Of a stretch of DNA of 64,000 bases, positions 25,343-39,787 are shown piece by piece. The notes beneath the pieces were generated by a model. The model was not told where the DNA came from and ran no database searches. It was given only the letters and a program-made list of their open reading frames with translations. Positions within the stretch are counted from its first letter, which is position 1. Every line of letters begins with the position of its first letter. Both the position numbers and the translations under genes were made by a program. Source of the stretch: Antribacter gilvus (GTDB taxonomy: Bacteria; Actinomycetota; Actinomycetes; Actinomycetales; Cellulomonadaceae); the NCBI RefSeq assembly GCF_003946865.1, contig NZ_QXTH01000001.1:620001-684000 (forward strand). Direction: 5' to 3'.

Positions 25343-25873
25343 ATGGCGAGGCCGGACAAGGCAGCCGCCGTCGCGGAGATCGCGGACAAGCTCCGCGGTT
25401 CGAACGCGGCCGTGCTGACCGAGTACCGCGGGCTCACCGTCGCGCAGCTGAAGACGCTGCGTCGGTCGCTCAGCGGCAACGCAACCTACGCCGTGGTGAA
25501 GAACACGCTGACCGCCATCGCGGCGAAGGAGGCCGGTGTCGAGGGTCTCGACGCCGAGCTGTCTGGTCCTTCCGCGATCGCGTTCGTGACCGGTGACCCG
25601 GTCGAGGCCGCGAAGGGTCTGCGTGACTTCGCCAAGGCGAACCCTGCACTGGTCATCAAGGGCGGTGTCCTCGACGGACGCGCCCTGACCGCTGCAGAGG
25701 TCACCAAGCTCGCGGACCTCGAGTCCCGTGAGGTTCTGCTGGCCAAGGCGGCCGGCGCGATGAAGGGCAAGATGTCCCAGGCTGTCTACGCCTTCACCGC
25801 GAAGCCCGCCCAGGTCGCCCGCATCATCGATGCCCTGCGTCAGAAGCAGGAATCGGAGGGCGCAGCCGCCTGA
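25343..25873 (+). CDS. rplJ: 50S ribosomal protein L10
   Basis: 176 residues. The N-terminal rRNA-binding half has [20 protein letters not shown] and YAVVKNTL; the C-terminal helix (about 135-170) anchors the L7/L12 dimers. The ATG at 25343 is preceded by GGAAGGA. It forms the base of the ribosomal stalk and, with L12, represses its own leader. Confidence 0.98.
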   Translation: MARPDKAAAVAEIADKLRGSNAAVLTEYRGLTVAQLKTLRRSLSGNATYAVVKNTLTAIAAKEAGVEGLDAELSGPSAIAFVTGDPVEAAKGLRDFAKANPALVIKGGVLDGRALTAAEVTKLADLESREVLLAKAAGAMKGKMSQAVYAFTAKPAQVARIIDALRQKQESEGAAA

Positions 25874-25954
25874 CCAGGTGGCAGCGCCAATAAACACCCC
25901 CTGCTTCTGGCGGGCTGACAGCCCGCGAAGCGATTACCGAAAGGAACGCCGATC

Positions 25955-26338
25955 ATGGCGAAGCTCAGCACCGACGAGCTCCTGGCCGCTTTCGAGGAGC
26001 TCACCCTCATCGAGCTCTCCGACTTCGTGAAGGCCTTCGAGGAGAAGTTCGACGTCACCGCCGCCGCTCCGGTGGCCGTTGCCGGCGCTGCCGGCCCCGC
26101 GGCCCCCGCCGAGGAGGTCGAGGAGAAGACGGAGTTCGACGTCATCCTCGAGGCTGCCGGCGACAAGAAGATCCAGGTCATCAAGGAGGTGCGCGCCCTC
26201 ACGTCCCTCGGCCTCAAGGAGGCCAAGGACCTGGTGGACGGCGCCCCCAAGCCCGTCCTGGAGAACGTTGCCAAGGACGCCGCCGAGAAGGCCAAGGCCG
26301 CTCTCGAGGGCGCCGGCGCCACGGTCACCGTCAAGTGA
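25955..26338 (+). CDS. rplL: 50S ribosomal protein L7/L12
   Basis: 127 residues: an N-terminal dimerisation helix ([20 protein letters not shown]), an Ala/Pro/Val-rich hinge (about 30-55), and the globular factor-binding domain with [20 protein letters not shown] and a final GATVTVK. It recruits translation GTPases such as EF-G and EF-Tu, both encoded downstream. It ends the rplJL transcript before a strong hairpin. Confidence 0.98.
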   Translation: MAKLSTDELLAAFEELTLIELSDFVKAFEEKFDVTAAAPVAVAGAAGPAAPAEEVEEKTEFDVILEAAGDKKIQVIKEVRALTSLGLKEAKDLVDGAPKPVLENVAKDAAEKAKAALEGAGATVTVK

Positions 26339-26394
26339 TCCTGCGGGCCGCCTGAGGACCTCGTGCCCGACGGCGCCCGCCCCGCATGACGTGA

Positions 26395-26422
26395 GGCCCG
26401 CACCCCTGGTGGGGTGCGGGCC
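26395..26422 (+). terminator. Hairpin terminator after rplL
   Basis: GGCCCGCACCCC (26395-26406) pairs perfectly with GGGGTGCGGGCC (26411-26422) over a TGGT loop. Weak T content follows. It separates rplJL from rpoBC. Confidence 0.85.
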
Positions 26423-26743
26423 TTCGCGCGTCTTTGCTCGTACGTCTCGTAGGCCCCCTGTGCGCCCCACTGGACGGTGGATGTGGTTGCGGATACGCAC
26501 CAATTCACCGGTTCGACGTGCGCGTACTGAGGCAAGTAGACATACTTGAACTCATTAGGTATGCTAGCGCTTTGCGCCCGCGTGTGCCCTCGACGCCTCC
26601 ACTGCCATCACGTATCCCCTGGTCATCAAGCCGCCCGCATCCCTGTTGAGGGATGCCCTGTGGCGACCGGTCACGTGGCAGTTTGCATCCTGCAGCACCG
26701 CAGAGCGTACAGCGTTCACCCGAACTGCAGGGAAGGACCCCTC
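26423..26743 (+). promoter_or_regulatory. rpoB promoter (26537-26565) and 5' leader
   Basis: TAGACA (26537-26542) and TATGCT (26560-26565) are separated by exactly 17 bp, the best promoter match around the polymerase genes. The start point near 26572 leaves a leader of about 170 bases before the TTG start. No gene is supported in this stretch. Confidence 0.75.
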
Positions 26744-29700
26744 TTGGCTGCCTCGCGCACCCCTTCAGCTCCGTCCGCCGACGCCATCGCGAACCGCACC
26801 GCCTCCCGTCGCGTCTCTTTCGCCAAGATCTATGAGCCCCTCGAGGTCCCCGACCTGCTCGGTCTCCAGACCGAGAGCTTCGACTGGCTCCTGGGCAACT
26901 CCGCCTGGCAGTCCAGGGTCGAGTCTGCCCTCGAGGCCGGCCGTAACGACGTCCCCGCGACGTCGGGCCTCGAAGAGATCTTCGAGGAGATCTCGCCGAT
27001 CGAGGACTTTGGCGCCTCGATGTCGCTGTCGTTCTCCAACCACCGCTTCGAGCCGCCAAAGTACACGGCCGACGAGTGCAAGGAGAAGGACTTCACCTAC
27101 GCGGCCCCGCTCTTCGTCACCGCGGAGTTCGTGAACTACACCACCGGTGAGATCAAGAGCCAGACCGTGTTCATGGGCGACTTCCCGCTCATGACCGAGC
27201 GCGGCACCTTCATCATCAACGGGACCGAGCGCGTCGTCGTCTCCCAGCTGGTGCGCTCGCCCGGTGTCTACTTCGAGCGCACGGCCGACAAGACGAGCGA
27301 CAAGGACATCTTCTCCGCGAAGATCATCCCGTCGCGCGGTGCCTGGCTCGAGTTCGAGATCGACAAGCGCGACGCCGTCGGCGTCCGTGTCGACCGCAAG
27401 CGCAAGCAGTCCGTGACGGTGCTGCTCAAGGCCCTCGGCATGCCCGAGGCGCAGATCCGCGAGGAGTTCGCCAACTACCCGTCGGTCCTGGACACCCTCG
27501 AGAAGGACCACGTCCACACCGAGGACGAGGCCCTCGTCGACCTGTACCGCAAGATCCGCCCGGGCGAGCCGCCCACGGTGGAGGCGGGCCGCGCCCTCCT
27601 GGAGAACTTCTACTTCAACCCGAAGCGTTACGACCTCGCGAAGGTCGGCCGCTACAAGGTGAACAAGAAGCTCGGCCTGGACGCGCCGCTGTCCGACTCG
27701 ACGCTCTCCGTCTCCGACGTCGTGGCGACGATCAAGTACATGGCCGCGCTGCACGCCGACCACGCCACGATGCCCGGTGTCCGCAACGGTGAGCCCGTGG
27801 AGGTGCGCGTCGAGACCGACGACATCGACCACTTCGGCAACCGTCGTATCCGCGCCGTCGGCGAGCTGATCCAGAACCAGGTCCGCACCGGCCTGTCCCG
27901 CATGGAGCGCGTCGTCCGCGAGCGCATGACCACGCAGGACGTCGAGGCGATCACGCCGCAGACGCTGATCAACATCCGCCCCGTCGTGGCGTCGATCCGC
28001 GAGTTCTTCGGCACGTCGCAGCTGTCGCAGTTCATGGACCAGAACAACCCGCTCGCCGGCCTGACGCACAAGCGTCGTCTGTCCGCGCTGGGCCCGGGTG
28101 GTCTGTCCCGTGACCGTGCCGGCATGGAGGTCCGTGACGTCCACCCGTCGCACTACGGCCGCATGTGCCCGATCGAGACCCCTGAAGGCCCGAACATCGG
28201 CCTCATCGGCTCGCTGGCCTCGTTCGGCCGGATCAACCCGTTCGGCTTCATCGAGACGCCGTACCGGAAGATTGTCGACGGCAAGGTGACGGACGACGTC
28301 CTGTACCTGACGTCGGACGACGAGGACCGCCACATCATCGCGCAGGCCAACACGCCGCTCGCGGCGGACGGCTCGTTCGCGGCCGACCGCGTCCTGGTCC
28401 GCACCAAGGGTGGCGAGACGAACGACGTCTCGAGCTCCGACGTCGACTACATGGACGTCTCGCCGCGCCAGATGGTGTCGGTCGCGACCGCCCTCATCCC
28501 GTTCCTCGAGCACGACGACGCGAACCGCGCCCTCATGGGTGCGAACATGCAGCGTCAGGCCGTGCCCCTGGTCCGCTCCGAGGCGCCGCTCGTCGGCACC
28601 GGCATGGAGCGCCGTGCGGCCATCGACGCCGGCGACGTCATCGTGGCGACCAAGCCCGGTGTCGTCACGGAGGTCTCGGCCGACCTGGTGCTCGTGGCGA
28701 ACGACGACGGCACGACCGGCTCGTACCGCATCAAGAAGTTCGTGCGTTCCAATCAGGGCACGAGCTACAACCAGCGCGTCCTGGTCGACGAAGGCCAGCG
28801 GGTCGAGAACGGCTCCGTCCTCGCGGACGGCCCGGCGACGGACGAGGGCGAGCTCGCGCTCGGCCGCAACCTTCTCGTGGCGTTCATGTCGTGGGAGGGC
28901 CACAACTACGAGGACGCCATCATCCTCAGCCAGCGCCTGGTGGAGGACGACATCCTCTCCTCGATCCACATCGAGGAGCACGAGGTCGACGCGCGCGACA
29001 CCAAGCTGGGCCCCGAGGAGATCACGCGGGACATCCCGAACGTCTCCGAGGACGTCCTGGCCGACCTGGACGAGCGCGGCGTCATCCGCATCGGTGCCGA
29101 GGTGGGCGCGGGCGACATCCTCGTCGGCAAGGTCACGCCCAAGGGTGAGACCGAGCTGACCCCGGAGGAGCGCCTGCTGCGTGCCATCTTCGGCGAGAAG
29201 GCCCGCGAGGTGCGTGACACGTCCCTCAAGGTGCCCCACGGCGAGTCCGGCACGGTCATCGGCGTTCGCGAGTTCAACCGCGAGGACGGCGACGAGCTGC
29301 CCGCCGGTGTGAACCAGCTGGTCCGCGTGTACATCGCCCAGCGCCGCAAGATCACGGTGGGCGACAAGCTCGCCGGCCGTCACGGCAACAAGGGCGTCAT
29401 CTCGAAGATCCTGCCGCAGGAGGACATGCCGTTCCTCCCGGACGGGACCCCGGTCGACGTCGTCCTCAACCCGCTCGGTGTCCCCGGCCGTATGAACGTC
29501 GGCCAGGTCCTCGAGACGCACCTCGGCTGGGTTGCCAGCCGTGGTTGGGACGTCAGCCTCGCCGAGGACCCGAAGGCTGCGTGGCTCGAGAACGTGCCGG
29601 AGATCGCCCGTACGGGTGATCCCCGCACGCCCGTGGGCACGCCGGTGTTCGACGGTGTGCAGGAGGACGCTCTGCGCGGCCTGCTGTCCACCACGCTGCC

Positions 29701-30256
29701 CAACCGGGACGGCGACCGGATGGTCGGCGAGGACGGCAAGGCCGACCTGTACGACGGCCGCTCCGGCGAGCCGTTCCCCGAGCCGGTGTCCGTCGGTTAC
29801 ATGTACATCCTGAAGCTGCACCACCTCGTGGACGACAAGATCCACGCGCGCTCGACCGGTCCGTACTCGATGATCACGCAGCAGCCGCTGGGTGGTAAGG
29901 CGCAGTTCGGCGGTCAGCGTTTCGGTGAGATGGAGGTCTGGGCTCTCGAGGCGTACGGCGCTGCCTACACGCTCCAGGAGCTCCTGACCATCAAGTCCGA
30001 CGACGTCCCGGGCCGCGTGAAGGTCTACGAGGCGATCGTCAAGGGCGAGAACATCCCAGACTCGGGCATCCCGGAGTCCTTCAAGGTGCTCCTCAAGGAG
30101 ATGCAGTCGCTCTGCCTGAACGTGGAGGTGCTGTCCAGCGACGGTGTCTCCATCGAGATGAAGGAGTCCGACGACGAGGTGTACCGCGCGGCGGAGGAGC
30201 TGGGCATCGACCTGTCCCGCCGCCCGAACGCCGCGTCCAGCATCGACGAGATCTGA
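26744..30256 (+). CDS. rpoB: DNA-directed RNA polymerase subunit beta
   Basis: 1170 residues; the actinobacterial form without the large E. coli insertions. The TTG start is chosen because the N-terminus then reads [12 protein letters not shown] followed by [17 protein letters not shown], as in relatives, and GGAAGGA precedes it. The rifampicin-binding region reads [20 protein letters not shown] then [11 protein letters not shown], with the usual Asp, His and Ser positions unmutated, so no resistance change is seen. Forms the catalytic core with RpoC 30 bp downstream. Confidence 0.98.
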   Translation: MAASRTPSAPSADAIANRTASRRVSFAKIYEPLEVPDLLGLQTESFDWLLGNSAWQSRVESALEAGRNDVPATSGLEEIFEEISPIEDFGASMSLSFSNHRFEPPKYTADECKEKDFTYAAPLFVTAEFVNYTTGEIKSQTVFMGDFPLMTERGTFIINGTERVVVSQLVRSPGVYFERTADKTSDKDIFSAKIIPSRGAWLEFEIDKRDAVGVRVDRKRKQSVTVLLKALGMPEAQIREEFANYPSVLDTLEKDHVHTEDEALVDLYRKIRPGEPPTVEAGRALLENFYFNPKRYDLAKVGRYKVNKKLGLDAPLSDSTLSVSDVVATIKYMAALHADHATMPGVRNGEPVEVRVETDDIDHFGNRRIRAVGELIQNQVRTGLSRMERVVRERMTTQDVEAITPQTLINIRPVVASIREFFGTSQLSQFMDQNNPLAGLTHKRRLSALGPGGLSRDRAGMEVRDVHPSHYGRMCPIETPEGPNIGLIGSLASFGRINPFGFIETPYRKIVDGKVTDDVLYLTSDDEDRHIIAQANTPLAADGSFAADRVLVRTKGGETNDVSSSDVDYMDVSPRQMVSVATALIPFLEHDDANRALMGANMQRQAVPLVRSEAPLVGTGMERRAAIDAGDVIVATKPGVVTEVSADLVLVANDDGTTGSYRIKKFVRSNQGTSYNQRVLVDEGQRVENGSVLADGPATDEGELALGRNLLVAFMSWEGHNYEDAIILSQRLVEDDILSSIHIEEHEVDARDTKLGPEEITRDIPNVSEDVLADLDERGVIRIGAEVGAGDILVGKVTPKGETELTPEERLLRAIFGEKAREVRDTSLKVPHGESGTVIGVREFNREDGDELPAGVNQLVRVYIAQRRKITVGDKLAGRHGNKGVISKILPQEDMPFLPDGTPVDVVLNPLGVPGRMNVGQVLETHLGWVASRGWDVSLAEDPKAAWLENVPEIARTGDPRTPVGTPVFDGVQEDALRGLLSTTLPNRDGDRMVGEDGKADLYDGRSGEPFPEPVSVGYMYILKLHHLVDDKIHARSTGPYSMITQQPLGGKAQFGGQRFGEMEVWALEAYGAAYTLQELLTIKSDDVPGRVKVYEAIVKGENIPDSGIPESFKVLLKEMQSLCLNVEVLSSDGVSIEMKESDDEVYRAAEELGIDLSRRPNAASSIDEI

Positions 30257-30286
30257 TCGTTCAAGAGACTTAGGAAGTAGGAAACC

Positions 30287-33200
30287 TTGCTCGACGTCAA
30301 CGTCTTCGACGAGCTGCGCATCGGTCTGGCCACGGCCGACGACATCCGTGCCTGGTCGCACGGCGAGGTCAAGAAGCCCGAGACCATCAACTACCGCACC
30401 CTGAAGCCGGAGAAGGACGGTCTCTTCTGCGAGAAGATCTTCGGTCCCACGCGGGACTGGGAGTGCTACTGCGGCAAGTACAAGCGCGTGCGCTTCAAGG
30501 GCATCATCTGCGAGCGCTGCGGCGTGGAGGTCACCCGTTCGAAGGTCCGCCGTGAGCGGATGGGCCACATCGAGCTGGCGGCCCCCGTCACGCACATCTG
30601 GTTCTTCAAGGGCGTGCCCTCGCGGCTCGGCTACCTGCTGGACCTGGCCCCGAAGGACCTCGAGAAGGTCATCTATTTCGCGGCGTACATGATCACCTCC
30701 GTCGACGACGAGGCCCGCCAGGAAGACCTCCCGAACCTCCAGAACGAGATCGACCTGGAGAAGAAGGAGATCGCGGACCGTCGCGACAACGACATCAACA
30801 CCCGCGCCCAGAAGCTCGAGGCCGACCTGGCCGAGCTCGAGGCCGAGGGTGCCAAGGCCGACGCGCGCCGCAAGGTGCGCGACGCGGCCGAGCGCGAGAT
30901 GTCGTCGATCCGCAAGCGTGCGGACGCGGAGATCGACCGGCTCGACCAGGTCTGGGACCGTTTCAAGAACCTCAAGGTCGCTGACCTCGAGGGCGACGAG
31001 ATGCTCTACCGCGCCCTGCAGGACCGCTACGGGACGTACTTCGAGGGCTCGATGGGCGCCGCGGCGATCCAGAAGCGCCTCGAGAGCTTCGACCTGGACG
31101 CCGAGGCGCTCTCGCTCCGCGAGACGATCCGCAGCGGCAAGGGCCAGCGCAAGACCCGTGCCCTCAAGCGCCTCAAGGTCGTCAACGCGTTCCTGACCAC
31201 CACCAACTCGCCCACGGCGATGGTGCTGGATGCGGTCCCGGTCATCCCGCCGGACCTGCGCCCAATGGTGCAGCTGGACGGTGGCCGCTTCGCGACCTCC
31301 GACCTGAACGACCTGTACCGCCGCGTCATCAACCGGAACAACCGCCTCAAGCGGCTCCTGGACCTCGGCGCGCCGGAGATCATCGTCAACAACGAGAAGC
31401 GGATGCTCCAGGAGGCCGTGGACTCGCTGTTCGACAACGGCCGCCGCGGCCGCCCGGTCACGGGCCCCGGCAACCGTCCGCTGAAGTCGATCTCCGACAT
31501 GCTCAAGGGCAAGCAGGGCCGGTTCCGCCAGAACCTGCTCGGCAAGCGCGTGGACTACTCGGGCCGTTCGGTCATCGTGGTGGGCCCGTCGCTCAAGCTG
31601 CACCAGTGCGGCCTGCCCAAGCAGATGGCCCTCGAGCTGTTCAAGCCGTTCGTGATGAAGCGCCTCGTGGAGCTGAACCACGCGCAGAACATCAAGAGCG
31701 CCAAGCGCATGGTCGAGCGCACGCGCCCGGTTGTGTGGGACGTGCTCGAAGAGGTCATCACCGAGCACCCGGTGCTGCTGAACCGTGCGCCCACGCTGCA
31801 CCGTCTCGGCATCCAGGCGTTCGAGCCGCAGCTCGTCGAGGGCAAGGCCATCCACCTGCACCCGCTCGTGTGCGCCGCGTTCAACGCGGACTTCGACGGC
31901 GACCAGATGGCGGTCCACCTGCCCCTGAGCGCCGAGGCGCAGGCCGAGGCCCGCATCCTCATGCTCTCGAGCAACAACATCCTCAAGCCGTCGGACGGCC
32001 GTCCGGTGACCATGCCCGCACAGGACATGATCATCGGCCTGCACCACCTCACGAGCGACCGTCCGGCCGCCGTGGGCGAGGGCCGGCAGTTCTCGTCCCA
32101 GGCCGAGGCCATCATGGCCTTCGACCAGGGCTCGCTGGACATCAACGCGCTCATCAAGGTCCGTATGACGGACCTGGTGCCGCCGGCCAAGGGCTTCGAG
32201 GCTCCGGAGGGCTGGGAGCAGGGTCAGCCGATCCTCTTCGAGACCACGTTGGGCCGCTCGATCTTCAACGAGACGCTGCCGATCGACTACCCGTACGAGA
32301 ACGGTGTGGTCGACAAGAAGCGCCTCTCGACGATCGTCAACGACCTCGCGGAGCGGTACCCCAAGGTCGAGGTCGCGGCGTCGCTCGACGCGCTGAAGGA
32401 CACCGGCTACAAGTGGGCCACCCGCTCGGGCGTCACGATCGCGATCTCCGACGTCGCCATGCCGGACGTGAAGAACGCGATCCTCGACGAGCACGAGGCG
32501 CGTGCCCTCAAGGTCCAGCAGCAGTTCGACCGTGGTCTCATCACGGACGACGAGCGCCGTCAGGAGCTCATCGAGATCTGGACCCAGGCCACCGACAAGG
32601 TCGCCTCGGTCATGCGTGAGAACCTCGAGTCCAACCCGCGCAACACCCTGCTGCGCATGGTCGGTTCGGGCGCCCGTGGTAACTGGATGCAGGTGCGTCA
32701 GATCGCCGGTATGCGCGGTCTCGTGGCGAACCCGAAGGGCGAGATCATCCCTCGTCCGATCAAGTCCAACTACCGCGAGGGCCTGTCCGTCCTCGAGTAC
32801 TTCATCGCGACCCACGGTGCCCGTAAGGGTCTGGCGGACACGGCTCTCCGTACCGCCGACTCGGGCTACCTGACGCGTCGTCTGGTGGACGTCTCGCAGG
32901 ACGTGATCATCCGCGAGGAGGACTGCGGCACAGAGCGTGGCCTCACGCTCCCGGTCGCGGAGCGCATCGGCGACACGCTGGTCCCGCACCCGCGCGTCGA
33001 GACGAGCATCTACTCGCGCACGTTCGCCACGGACGTCGTGGACGGTGACGGCAACGTCATCGCCGCCGGCGGTTCGGACGCGGGCGACGTCATCATCCGC
33101 GAGGTGATGGCGGCCGGCATCGAGAGCGTCAAGGTGCGCTCGGTGCTGACCTGCGAGTCGCGCGTCGGTACGTGCGCCAAGTGCTACGGCCGCTCCCTGG

Positions 33201-34168
33201 CCACGGGCAAGCTCGTGGACATCGGCGAGGCCGTCGGCATCATCGCCGCGCAGTCCATCGGTGAGCCCGGTACCCAGCTGACGATGCGTACGTTCCACAC
33301 CGGTGGTGTGGCCTCCGCGGACGACATCACGCAGGGTCTGCCGCGTGTCACGGAGCTCTTCGAGGCCCGCACCCCCAAGGGTGAGGCGCCGATCGCGGAG
33401 TACACGGGCCGCGTCACGATCGAGGACACGGAGCGCACGCGCCACCTGGTCCTCACCCCGGACGACGGTTCCGAGGAGATCAAGTACCCGGTGACGAAGC
33501 GTTCCACGCTGCTGATCCGGGACGGCGACCACGTCGAGGTCGGTACCCAGCTGGTCAAGGGTGCTGTCGACCCCAAGAAGGTGCTGCGCATCCTCGGCCC
33601 GCGCGCCACGCAGAAGCACCTGGTGGACGAGGTCCAGGAGACCTACCGCAGCCAGGGTGTGGACATCCACGACAAGCACATCGAGGTCATCGTGCGGCAG
33701 ATGCTGCGTCGCGTGACCGTGCTCGACTCGGGTGACGCACCGCTCCTGCCGGGCGAGCTCGCGGAGCGTACGCGCTTCGAGGACGCCAACCGCCGGGCCG
33801 TGTCGGAGGGTGGCCAGCCGGCCTCCGGCCGTCCCGAGCTGATGGGTATCACGAAGGCGTCGCTCGCGACCGACTCGTGGCTCTCGGCGGCCTCCTTCCA
33901 GGAGACCACCCGCGTGCTCACCGAGGCCTCCATGAGCGGTCGTCGTGACCCGCTGCTGGGCCTCAAGGAGAACGTCATCATCGGTAAGCTCATCCCCGCC
34001 GGCACGGGCCTCGCCCGCTACCGGAACGTCGAGGTCGAGCCCACCGAGCAGGCCAAGGCCGAGCTCTACCCGAGCTTCGGCTACGACGAGATCGACTTCC
34101 CGACGCTCGGTATGGGCTCCGGCGAGGCGATCCCGCTCGAGGACCTGGACTTCGGCGACTTCCGCTGA
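30287..34168 (+). CDS. rpoC: DNA-directed RNA polymerase subunit beta'
   Basis: 1293 residues. An N-terminal zinc ribbon has [14 protein letters not shown] and CERCGVEVT. The active-site motif [16 protein letters not shown] has magnesium ligands Asp535, Asp537 and Asp539. Later come the bridge helix and trigger loop ([16 protein letters not shown]) and a second Cys cluster ([15 protein letters not shown]). The TTG start at 30287 follows AGGAAACC. The gene ends just before a long perfect hairpin, so rpoBC is one unit. Confidence 0.98.
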   Translation: MLDVNVFDELRIGLATADDIRAWSHGEVKKPETINYRTLKPEKDGLFCEKIFGPTRDWECYCGKYKRVRFKGIICERCGVEVTRSKVRRERMGHIELAAPVTHIWFFKGVPSRLGYLLDLAPKDLEKVIYFAAYMITSVDDEARQEDLPNLQNEIDLEKKEIADRRDNDINTRAQKLEADLAELEAEGAKADARRKVRDAAEREMSSIRKRADAEIDRLDQVWDRFKNLKVADLEGDEMLYRALQDRYGTYFEGSMGAAAIQKRLESFDLDAEALSLRETIRSGKGQRKTRALKRLKVVNAFLTTTNSPTAMVLDAVPVIPPDLRPMVQLDGGRFATSDLNDLYRRVINRNNRLKRLLDLGAPEIIVNNEKRMLQEAVDSLFDNGRRGRPVTGPGNRPLKSISDMLKGKQGRFRQNLLGKRVDYSGRSVIVVGPSLKLHQCGLPKQMALELFKPFVMKRLVELNHAQNIKSAKRMVERTRPVVWDVLEEVITEHPVLLNRAPTLHRLGIQAFEPQLVEGKAIHLHPLVCAAFNADFDGDQMAVHLPLSAEAQAEARILMLSSNNILKPSDGRPVTMPAQDMIIGLHHLTSDRPAAVGEGRQFSSQAEAIMAFDQGSLDINALIKVRMTDLVPPAKGFEAPEGWEQGQPILFETTLGRSIFNETLPIDYPYENGVVDKKRLSTIVNDLAERYPKVEVAASLDALKDTGYKWATRSGVTIAISDVAMPDVKNAILDEHEARALKVQQQFDRGLITDDERRQELIEIWTQATDKVASVMRENLESNPRNTLLRMVGSGARGNWMQVRQIAGMRGLVANPKGEIIPRPIKSNYREGLSVLEYFIATHGARKGLADTALRTADSGYLTRRLVDVSQDVIIREEDCGTERGLTLPVAERIGDTLVPHPRVETSIYSRTFATDVVDGDGNVIAAGGSDAGDVIIREVMAAGIESVKVRSVLTCESRVGTCAKCYGRSLATGKLVDIGEAVGIIAAQSIGEPGTQLTMRTFHTGGVASADDITQGLPRVTELFEARTPKGEAPIAEYTGRVTIEDTERTRHLVLTPDDGSEEIKYPVTKRSTLLIRDGDHVEVGTQLVKGAVDPKKVLRILGPRATQKHLVDEVQETYRSQGVDIHDKHIEVIVRQMLRRVTVLDSGDAPLLPGELAERTRFEDANRRAVSEGGQPASGRPELMGITKASLATDSWLSAASFQETTRVLTEASMSGRRDPLLGLKENVIIGKLIPAGTGLARYRNVEVEPTEQAKAELYPSFGYDEIDFPTLGMGSGEAIPLEDLDFGDFR

Positions 34169-34186
34169 TGTTCGACGTGAAGTAGC

Positions 34187-34236
34187 CCGCCCGTCCGGTT
34201 TCGCACGACACTCGTCGTGCGAAACCGGACGGGCGG
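34187..34236 (+). terminator. Strong terminator after rpoC
   Basis: A perfect 22-bp stem (34187-34208 with 34215-34236) around a six-base loop, followed by ACTGTTT. It ends the rpoBC transcript. Confidence 0.9.
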
Positions 34237-34587
34237 ACTGTTTCGCGGGGCCGACGTCGGCCATCTCACAAGCACTTGTTTTGACCGCCCGTGTACGCAC
34301 GGGTAATCTAGGAAACCGTGCCCGCGCCGTCGGGCCGCAACCCCTGAGAGCCGCCGCGAAGCGGCTCCGGGAGCGGCCGATGTGAGTGCGCGGGCATTCC
34401 GGTGAATCCTTCCGCCGACGTCTTTTCGTCGCGGCTGGGCACCCGGACCATCGAGCCGGTGGTAAGTGGCGAATGCGGTCCCCGCGTGGGGCTGTGGGTG
34501 CCGCGTGCTGTCGGCACACACAAGCCACAAACCATCGGGGTCCGGCCGGGCCGGCCCCCGGAAGCTCGAGAAGACGACGGAGACGTA
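34237..34587 (+). promoter_or_regulatory. rpsL promoter (34281-34309) and long leader
   Basis: TTGACC (34281-34286), a 17-bp spacer and TAATCT (34304-34309) form a near-consensus promoter. The start near 34316 leaves a leader of about 270 bases before rpsL, including a small hairpin GAGCCGCCGCGAAGCGGCTC. A leader of this size may bind a ribosomal protein (S7 does this in E. coli). No gene is supported in it. Confidence 0.75.
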
Positions 34588-34962
34588 GTGCCTACGATCC
34601 AGCAGCTCGTCCGCAAGGGGCGGACCCGGAAGGCCGTGAAGTCCAAGACTCCGGCCCTCAAGGGTTCCCCCCAGCGGCGCGGCGTGTGCACCCGTGTGTA
34701 CACGACCACCCCCAAGAAGCCGAACTCCGCCCTCCGCAAGGTGGCCCGAGTGAAGCTCTCGTCCCAGGTCGAGGTCACCGCGTACATCCCCGGTGTCGGC
34801 CACAACCTGCAGGAGCACTCGATCGTGCTCGTGCGCGGCGGCCGTGTGAAGGACCTTCCCGGCGTTCGCTACAAGATCGTGCGCGGCGCGCTCGACACCC
34901 AGGGTGTCAAGAACCGCAAGCAGGCTCGCAGCCGCTACGGCGCCAAGAAGGAGAAGTCCTGA
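34588..34962 (+). CDS. rpsL: 30S ribosomal protein S12
   Basis: 124 residues from the GTG at 34588 ([12 protein letters not shown]). Conserved [17 protein letters not shown] and [15 protein letters not shown] segments are present, with the lysines whose mutation gives streptomycin resistance unchanged. It sits at the decoding centre. Followed by rpsG one base after its stop. Confidence 0.98.
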   Translation: MPTIQQLVRKGRTRKAVKSKTPALKGSPQRRGVCTRVYTTTPKKPNSALRKVARVKLSSQVEVTAYIPGVGHNLQEHSIVLVRGGRVKDLPGVRYKIVRGALDTQGVKNRKQARSRYGAKKEKS

Positions 34963-34963
34963 T

Positions 34964-35434
34964 ATGCCTCGTAAGGGTCCGGCCAAAAAGCGGCCGCTCA
35001 TCGTCGACCCGGTGTACGGGTCCCCGGTCGTCACGCAGCTGATCAACAAGGTCCTGCTCGACGGCAAGAAGTCCACAGCCGAGGCGATCGTCTACGGCGC
35101 CCTCGAGGGCGTCCGTGCGAAGACGGACGGCGACCCCGTCGTCGTGCTCAAGCGCGCGCTCGAGAACGTCCGCCCCGCCCTCGAGGTGCGTTCGCGCCGC
35201 GTCGGTGGCGCCACCTACCAGGTGCCGGTCGAGGTTCGCCCCGTGCGCTCGACGACGCTCGCGCTGCGCTGGCTCACGGACTACTCGCGGGCTCGCCGCG
35301 AGAAGACCATGACCGAGCGTCTGATGAACGAGATCCTCGACGCCTCGAACGGCCTCGGTGCCGCGGTCAAGCGCCGCGAGGACATGCACAAGATGGCTGA
35401 CTCCAACAAGGCCTTCGCGCACTACCGCTGGTAG
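34964..35434 (+). CDS. rpsG: 30S ribosomal protein S7
   Basis: 156 residues, the usual length. PRKGPAKKR at the start and [20 protein letters not shown] near the end are typical. It nucleates folding of the 30S head, and in E. coli it represses this operon. The ATG at 34964 lies immediately after the rpsL stop with AAGGAGAAG inside the end of rpsL, so the two are coupled. Confidence 0.98.
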   Translation: MPRKGPAKKRPLIVDPVYGSPVVTQLINKVLLDGKKSTAEAIVYGALEGVRAKTDGDPVVVLKRALENVRPALEVRSRRVGGATYQVPVEVRPVRSTTLALRWLTDYSRARREKTMTERLMNEILDASNGLGAAVKRREDMHKMADSNKAFAHYRW

Positions 35435-35530
35435 TCGCGCTCCCGCACGGCCCCGGGCAACCCCCGGGGCCGTGCGTGGATCCTCCCGGCCGCCGAGGCC
35501 GACAACCCACAGACCAAGGGGTAAGACACC

Positions 35531-37633
<2,103 letters not shown>

Positions 37634-37761
37634 GTCCCCACAGGTCGACGACCCGCACAACCATCAACCTGTAGGAAACCCGCAACGCCCCGCAGCTGTA
37701 GGCTTCTTGGCCGAACAACTGCAACGTTCGGAACATCTACCCAAGTCCCAGGAGGACCCCA

Positions 37762-38958
37762 GTGGCTAAGGCCAAGTTCGAGCGGACCAAGCCGCACGTC
37801 AACATCGGCACCATCGGTCACGTCGACCACGGTAAGACGACGCTGACGGCTGCCATCTCGAAGGTGCTGGCGGACACGTACCCGGAGCTCCCGGCCAACG
37901 TGCAGCGCAACTTCGACGAGATCGACGCCGCGCCGGAGGAGAAGCAGCGCGGTATCACGATCAACATCGCGCACATCGAGTACGAGACGCCGGCGCGCCA
38001 CTACGCGCACGTCGACGCTCCCGGTCACGCCGACTACATCAAGAACATGATCACCGGTGCGGCCCAGATGGACGGCGCGATCCTCGTGGTCGCGGCGACC
38101 GACGGCCCGATGGCGCAGACGCGTGAGCACGTCCTGCTCGCCCGTCAGGTGGGCGTGCCCTACCTGCTCGTCGCGCTCAACAAGTCCGACATGGTCGACG
38201 ACGAGGAGATCCTCGAGCTCGTCGAGATGGAGGTGCGCGAGCTCCTCTCCGCGCAGGGCTTCGACGGTGACGACGCGCCGGTCGTGCGCGTGTCCGGTCT
38301 CAAGGCCCTCGAGGGTGACCCCGAGTGGACCGGCAAGATCCTCGAGCTCATGACGGCTGTGGACGAGAGCGTCCCGGAGCCGCTGCGCGAGCTCGACAAG
38401 CCGTTCCTCATGCCGATCGAGGACGTCTTCACGATCACCGGTCGTGGCACCGTCGTCACCGGCAAGGTGGAGCGTGGCACGCTCGACCTGAACTCGGACG
38501 TCGAGATCGTCGGTATCCGCAACCCGCAGAAGACCACGGTCACGGGTATCGAGACGTTCCACAAGCAGATGGACCAGGCCCAGGCCGGCGACAACACCGG
38601 TCTGCTCCTGCGCGGCATCAAGCGCGAGGACGTCGAGCGCGGCCAGGTCATCGTCAAGCCGGGTTCGATCACCCCGCACACGCAGTTCGAGGCGCAGGTC
38701 TACATCCTGGGCAAGGACGAGGGTGGCCGTCACAACCCGTTCTACTCGAACTACCGCCCGCAGTTCTACTTCCGTACCACGGACGTCACCGGCGTCATCA
38801 CGCTGCCCGAGGGCACCGAGATGGTCATGCCCGGCGACAACACCGAGATGACGGTCGAGCTGATCCAGCCGATCGCCATGGAGGAGGGCCTCGGCTTCGC
38901 CATCCGCGAGGGTGGCCGCACGGTCGGTTCGGGCCGGGTCACCAAGATCCTCAAGTGA
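37762..38958 (+). CDS. tuf: Elongation factor Tu
   Basis: 398 residues with [30 protein letters not shown] and NKSD GTPase motifs, then beta-barrel domains II and III ending in [11 protein letters not shown]. It delivers aminoacyl-tRNA to the ribosome. The GTG start follows AGGAGG. The 128-bp gap after fusA holds a TAGGCT at 37699-37704 that could be the -10 of a separate tuf promoter. Confidence 0.98.
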   Translation: MAKAKFERTKPHVNIGTIGHVDHGKTTLTAAISKVLADTYPELPANVQRNFDEIDAAPEEKQRGITINIAHIEYETPARHYAHVDAPGHADYIKNMITGAAQMDGAILVVAATDGPMAQTREHVLLARQVGVPYLLVALNKSDMVDDEEILELVEMEVRELLSAQGFDGDDAPVVRVSGLKALEGDPEWTGKILELMTAVDESVPEPLRELDKPFLMPIEDVFTITGRGTVVTGKVERGTLDLNSDVEIVGIRNPQKTTVTGIETFHKQMDQAQAGDNTGLLLRGIKREDVERGQVIVKPGSITPHTQFEAQVYILGKDEGGRHNPFYSNYRPQFYFRTTDVTGVITLPEGTEMVMPGDNTEMTVELIQPIAMEEGLGFAIREGGRTVGSGRVTKILK

Positions 38959-39000
38959 TCTTGGGAGCCTCGAGCTCCGCTGACTGACGTCGGCTCGACG

Positions 39001-39036
39001 GGAGGGCCCGGGTGCCTGACGGCACCCGGGCCCTCC
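39001..39036 (+). terminator. Terminator after tuf
   Basis: A perfect 16-bp stem, GGAGGGCCCGGGTGCC (39001-39016) with 39021-39036, on a TGAC loop. It closes the str-operon transcript. Confidence 0.9.
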
Positions 39037-39464
39037 TGCGTCCGGGGTCACATCGGTTCCGCTTGGAGTTCTGCGGCACCGTATGGCAAGATTGCACAGT
39101 TGCCTGTCACGGGCGCGCTCTTTCTTGTTTCGAACAGTGTGCTGAACCGCAGTCACGACCACGGGTCGTTCTGACTGAGCGGACCTCTCCCGGTGGGGGA
39201 GTCGCGGGGTTTTGTTGCCAGCTGTCGATGCATAGAGCGCCCCGCGGAGCACACGCCTTCGGACCTTGTGTCCGGTTGCCACTGTTCCGAACAGGCTCGG
39301 CAAACGTTGTGGTCGGCCCAGAACTGTTTCGGTTCAGGGGCGGATCACTTTCCAACGGCCCCGCACCGGGTAGGTGCGTGCGCCCCGGGTGCGTCGCACA
39401 GAGCGACACGCCCGAGCGCGGGGGTCGGACAGTAGCGGTTCGAGAGAGAGAGTCAGACGACGCC
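39037..39464 (+). promoter_or_regulatory. Long upstream region of the S10 operon
   Basis: 428 bp without a supported gene and of lower GC than the flanking coding DNA. A possible promoter is TTGGAG (39063) with CAAGAT (39087) at 18 bp, leaving a leader of over 350 bases. It contains CGAACAG at 39131-39137 and again inside the inverted repeat CTGTTCCGAACAG (39282-39294), and GAACTGTTTCGGTTC near 39322. These may be protein or RNA control sites for the ribosomal superoperon. Confidence 0.4.
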
Positions 39465-39773
39465 ATGGCGGGACAGAAGATCCGCATCCGGCTCAAGTCC
39501 TACGACCACGAGGTGATCGACAGCTCGGCGCGCAAGATCGTCGACACGGTCACTCGCGCTGGTGCGACGGTCGTGGGCCCGGTGCCGCTGCCGACGGAGA
39601 AGAACGTCTTCGTCGTGATTCGGTCGCCTCACAAGTACAAGGACAGCCGCGAGCACTTTGAGATGCGTACGCACAAGCGGCTCATCGACATCATCGATCC
39701 CACGCCCAAGGCTGTCGACTCGCTCATGCGGCTCGACCTGCCGGCGGACGTGAACATCGAGATCAAGCTCTGA
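39465..39773 (+). CDS. rpsJ: 30S ribosomal protein S10
   Basis: 102 residues: [20 protein letters not shown] at the N-terminus and [19 protein letters not shown] at the end. It also acts as NusE in transcription antitermination with NusB. First gene of the S10 operon. ATG at 39465; an open frame extends upstream but lacks family similarity. Confidence 0.98.
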   Translation: MAGQKIRIRLKSYDHEVIDSSARKIVDTVTRAGATVVGPVPLPTEKNVFVVIRSPHKYKDSREHFEMRTHKRLIDIIDPTPKAVDSLMRLDLPADVNIEIKL

Positions 39774-39787
39774 GGCTGGAGGACATC

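Noticed and set aside
26765-34528. Open frame of over 2,500 codons opposite rpoB and rpoC
   Set aside because: It mirrors the strongly biased codon use of rpoBC; the peptide is Val/Leu/Arg/Asp repetitive with no family features.
34588-34962. Possible streptomycin-resistance change in S12
   Set aside because: The lysines in [11 protein letters not shown] and GGRVKDLPG are in the sensitive state.
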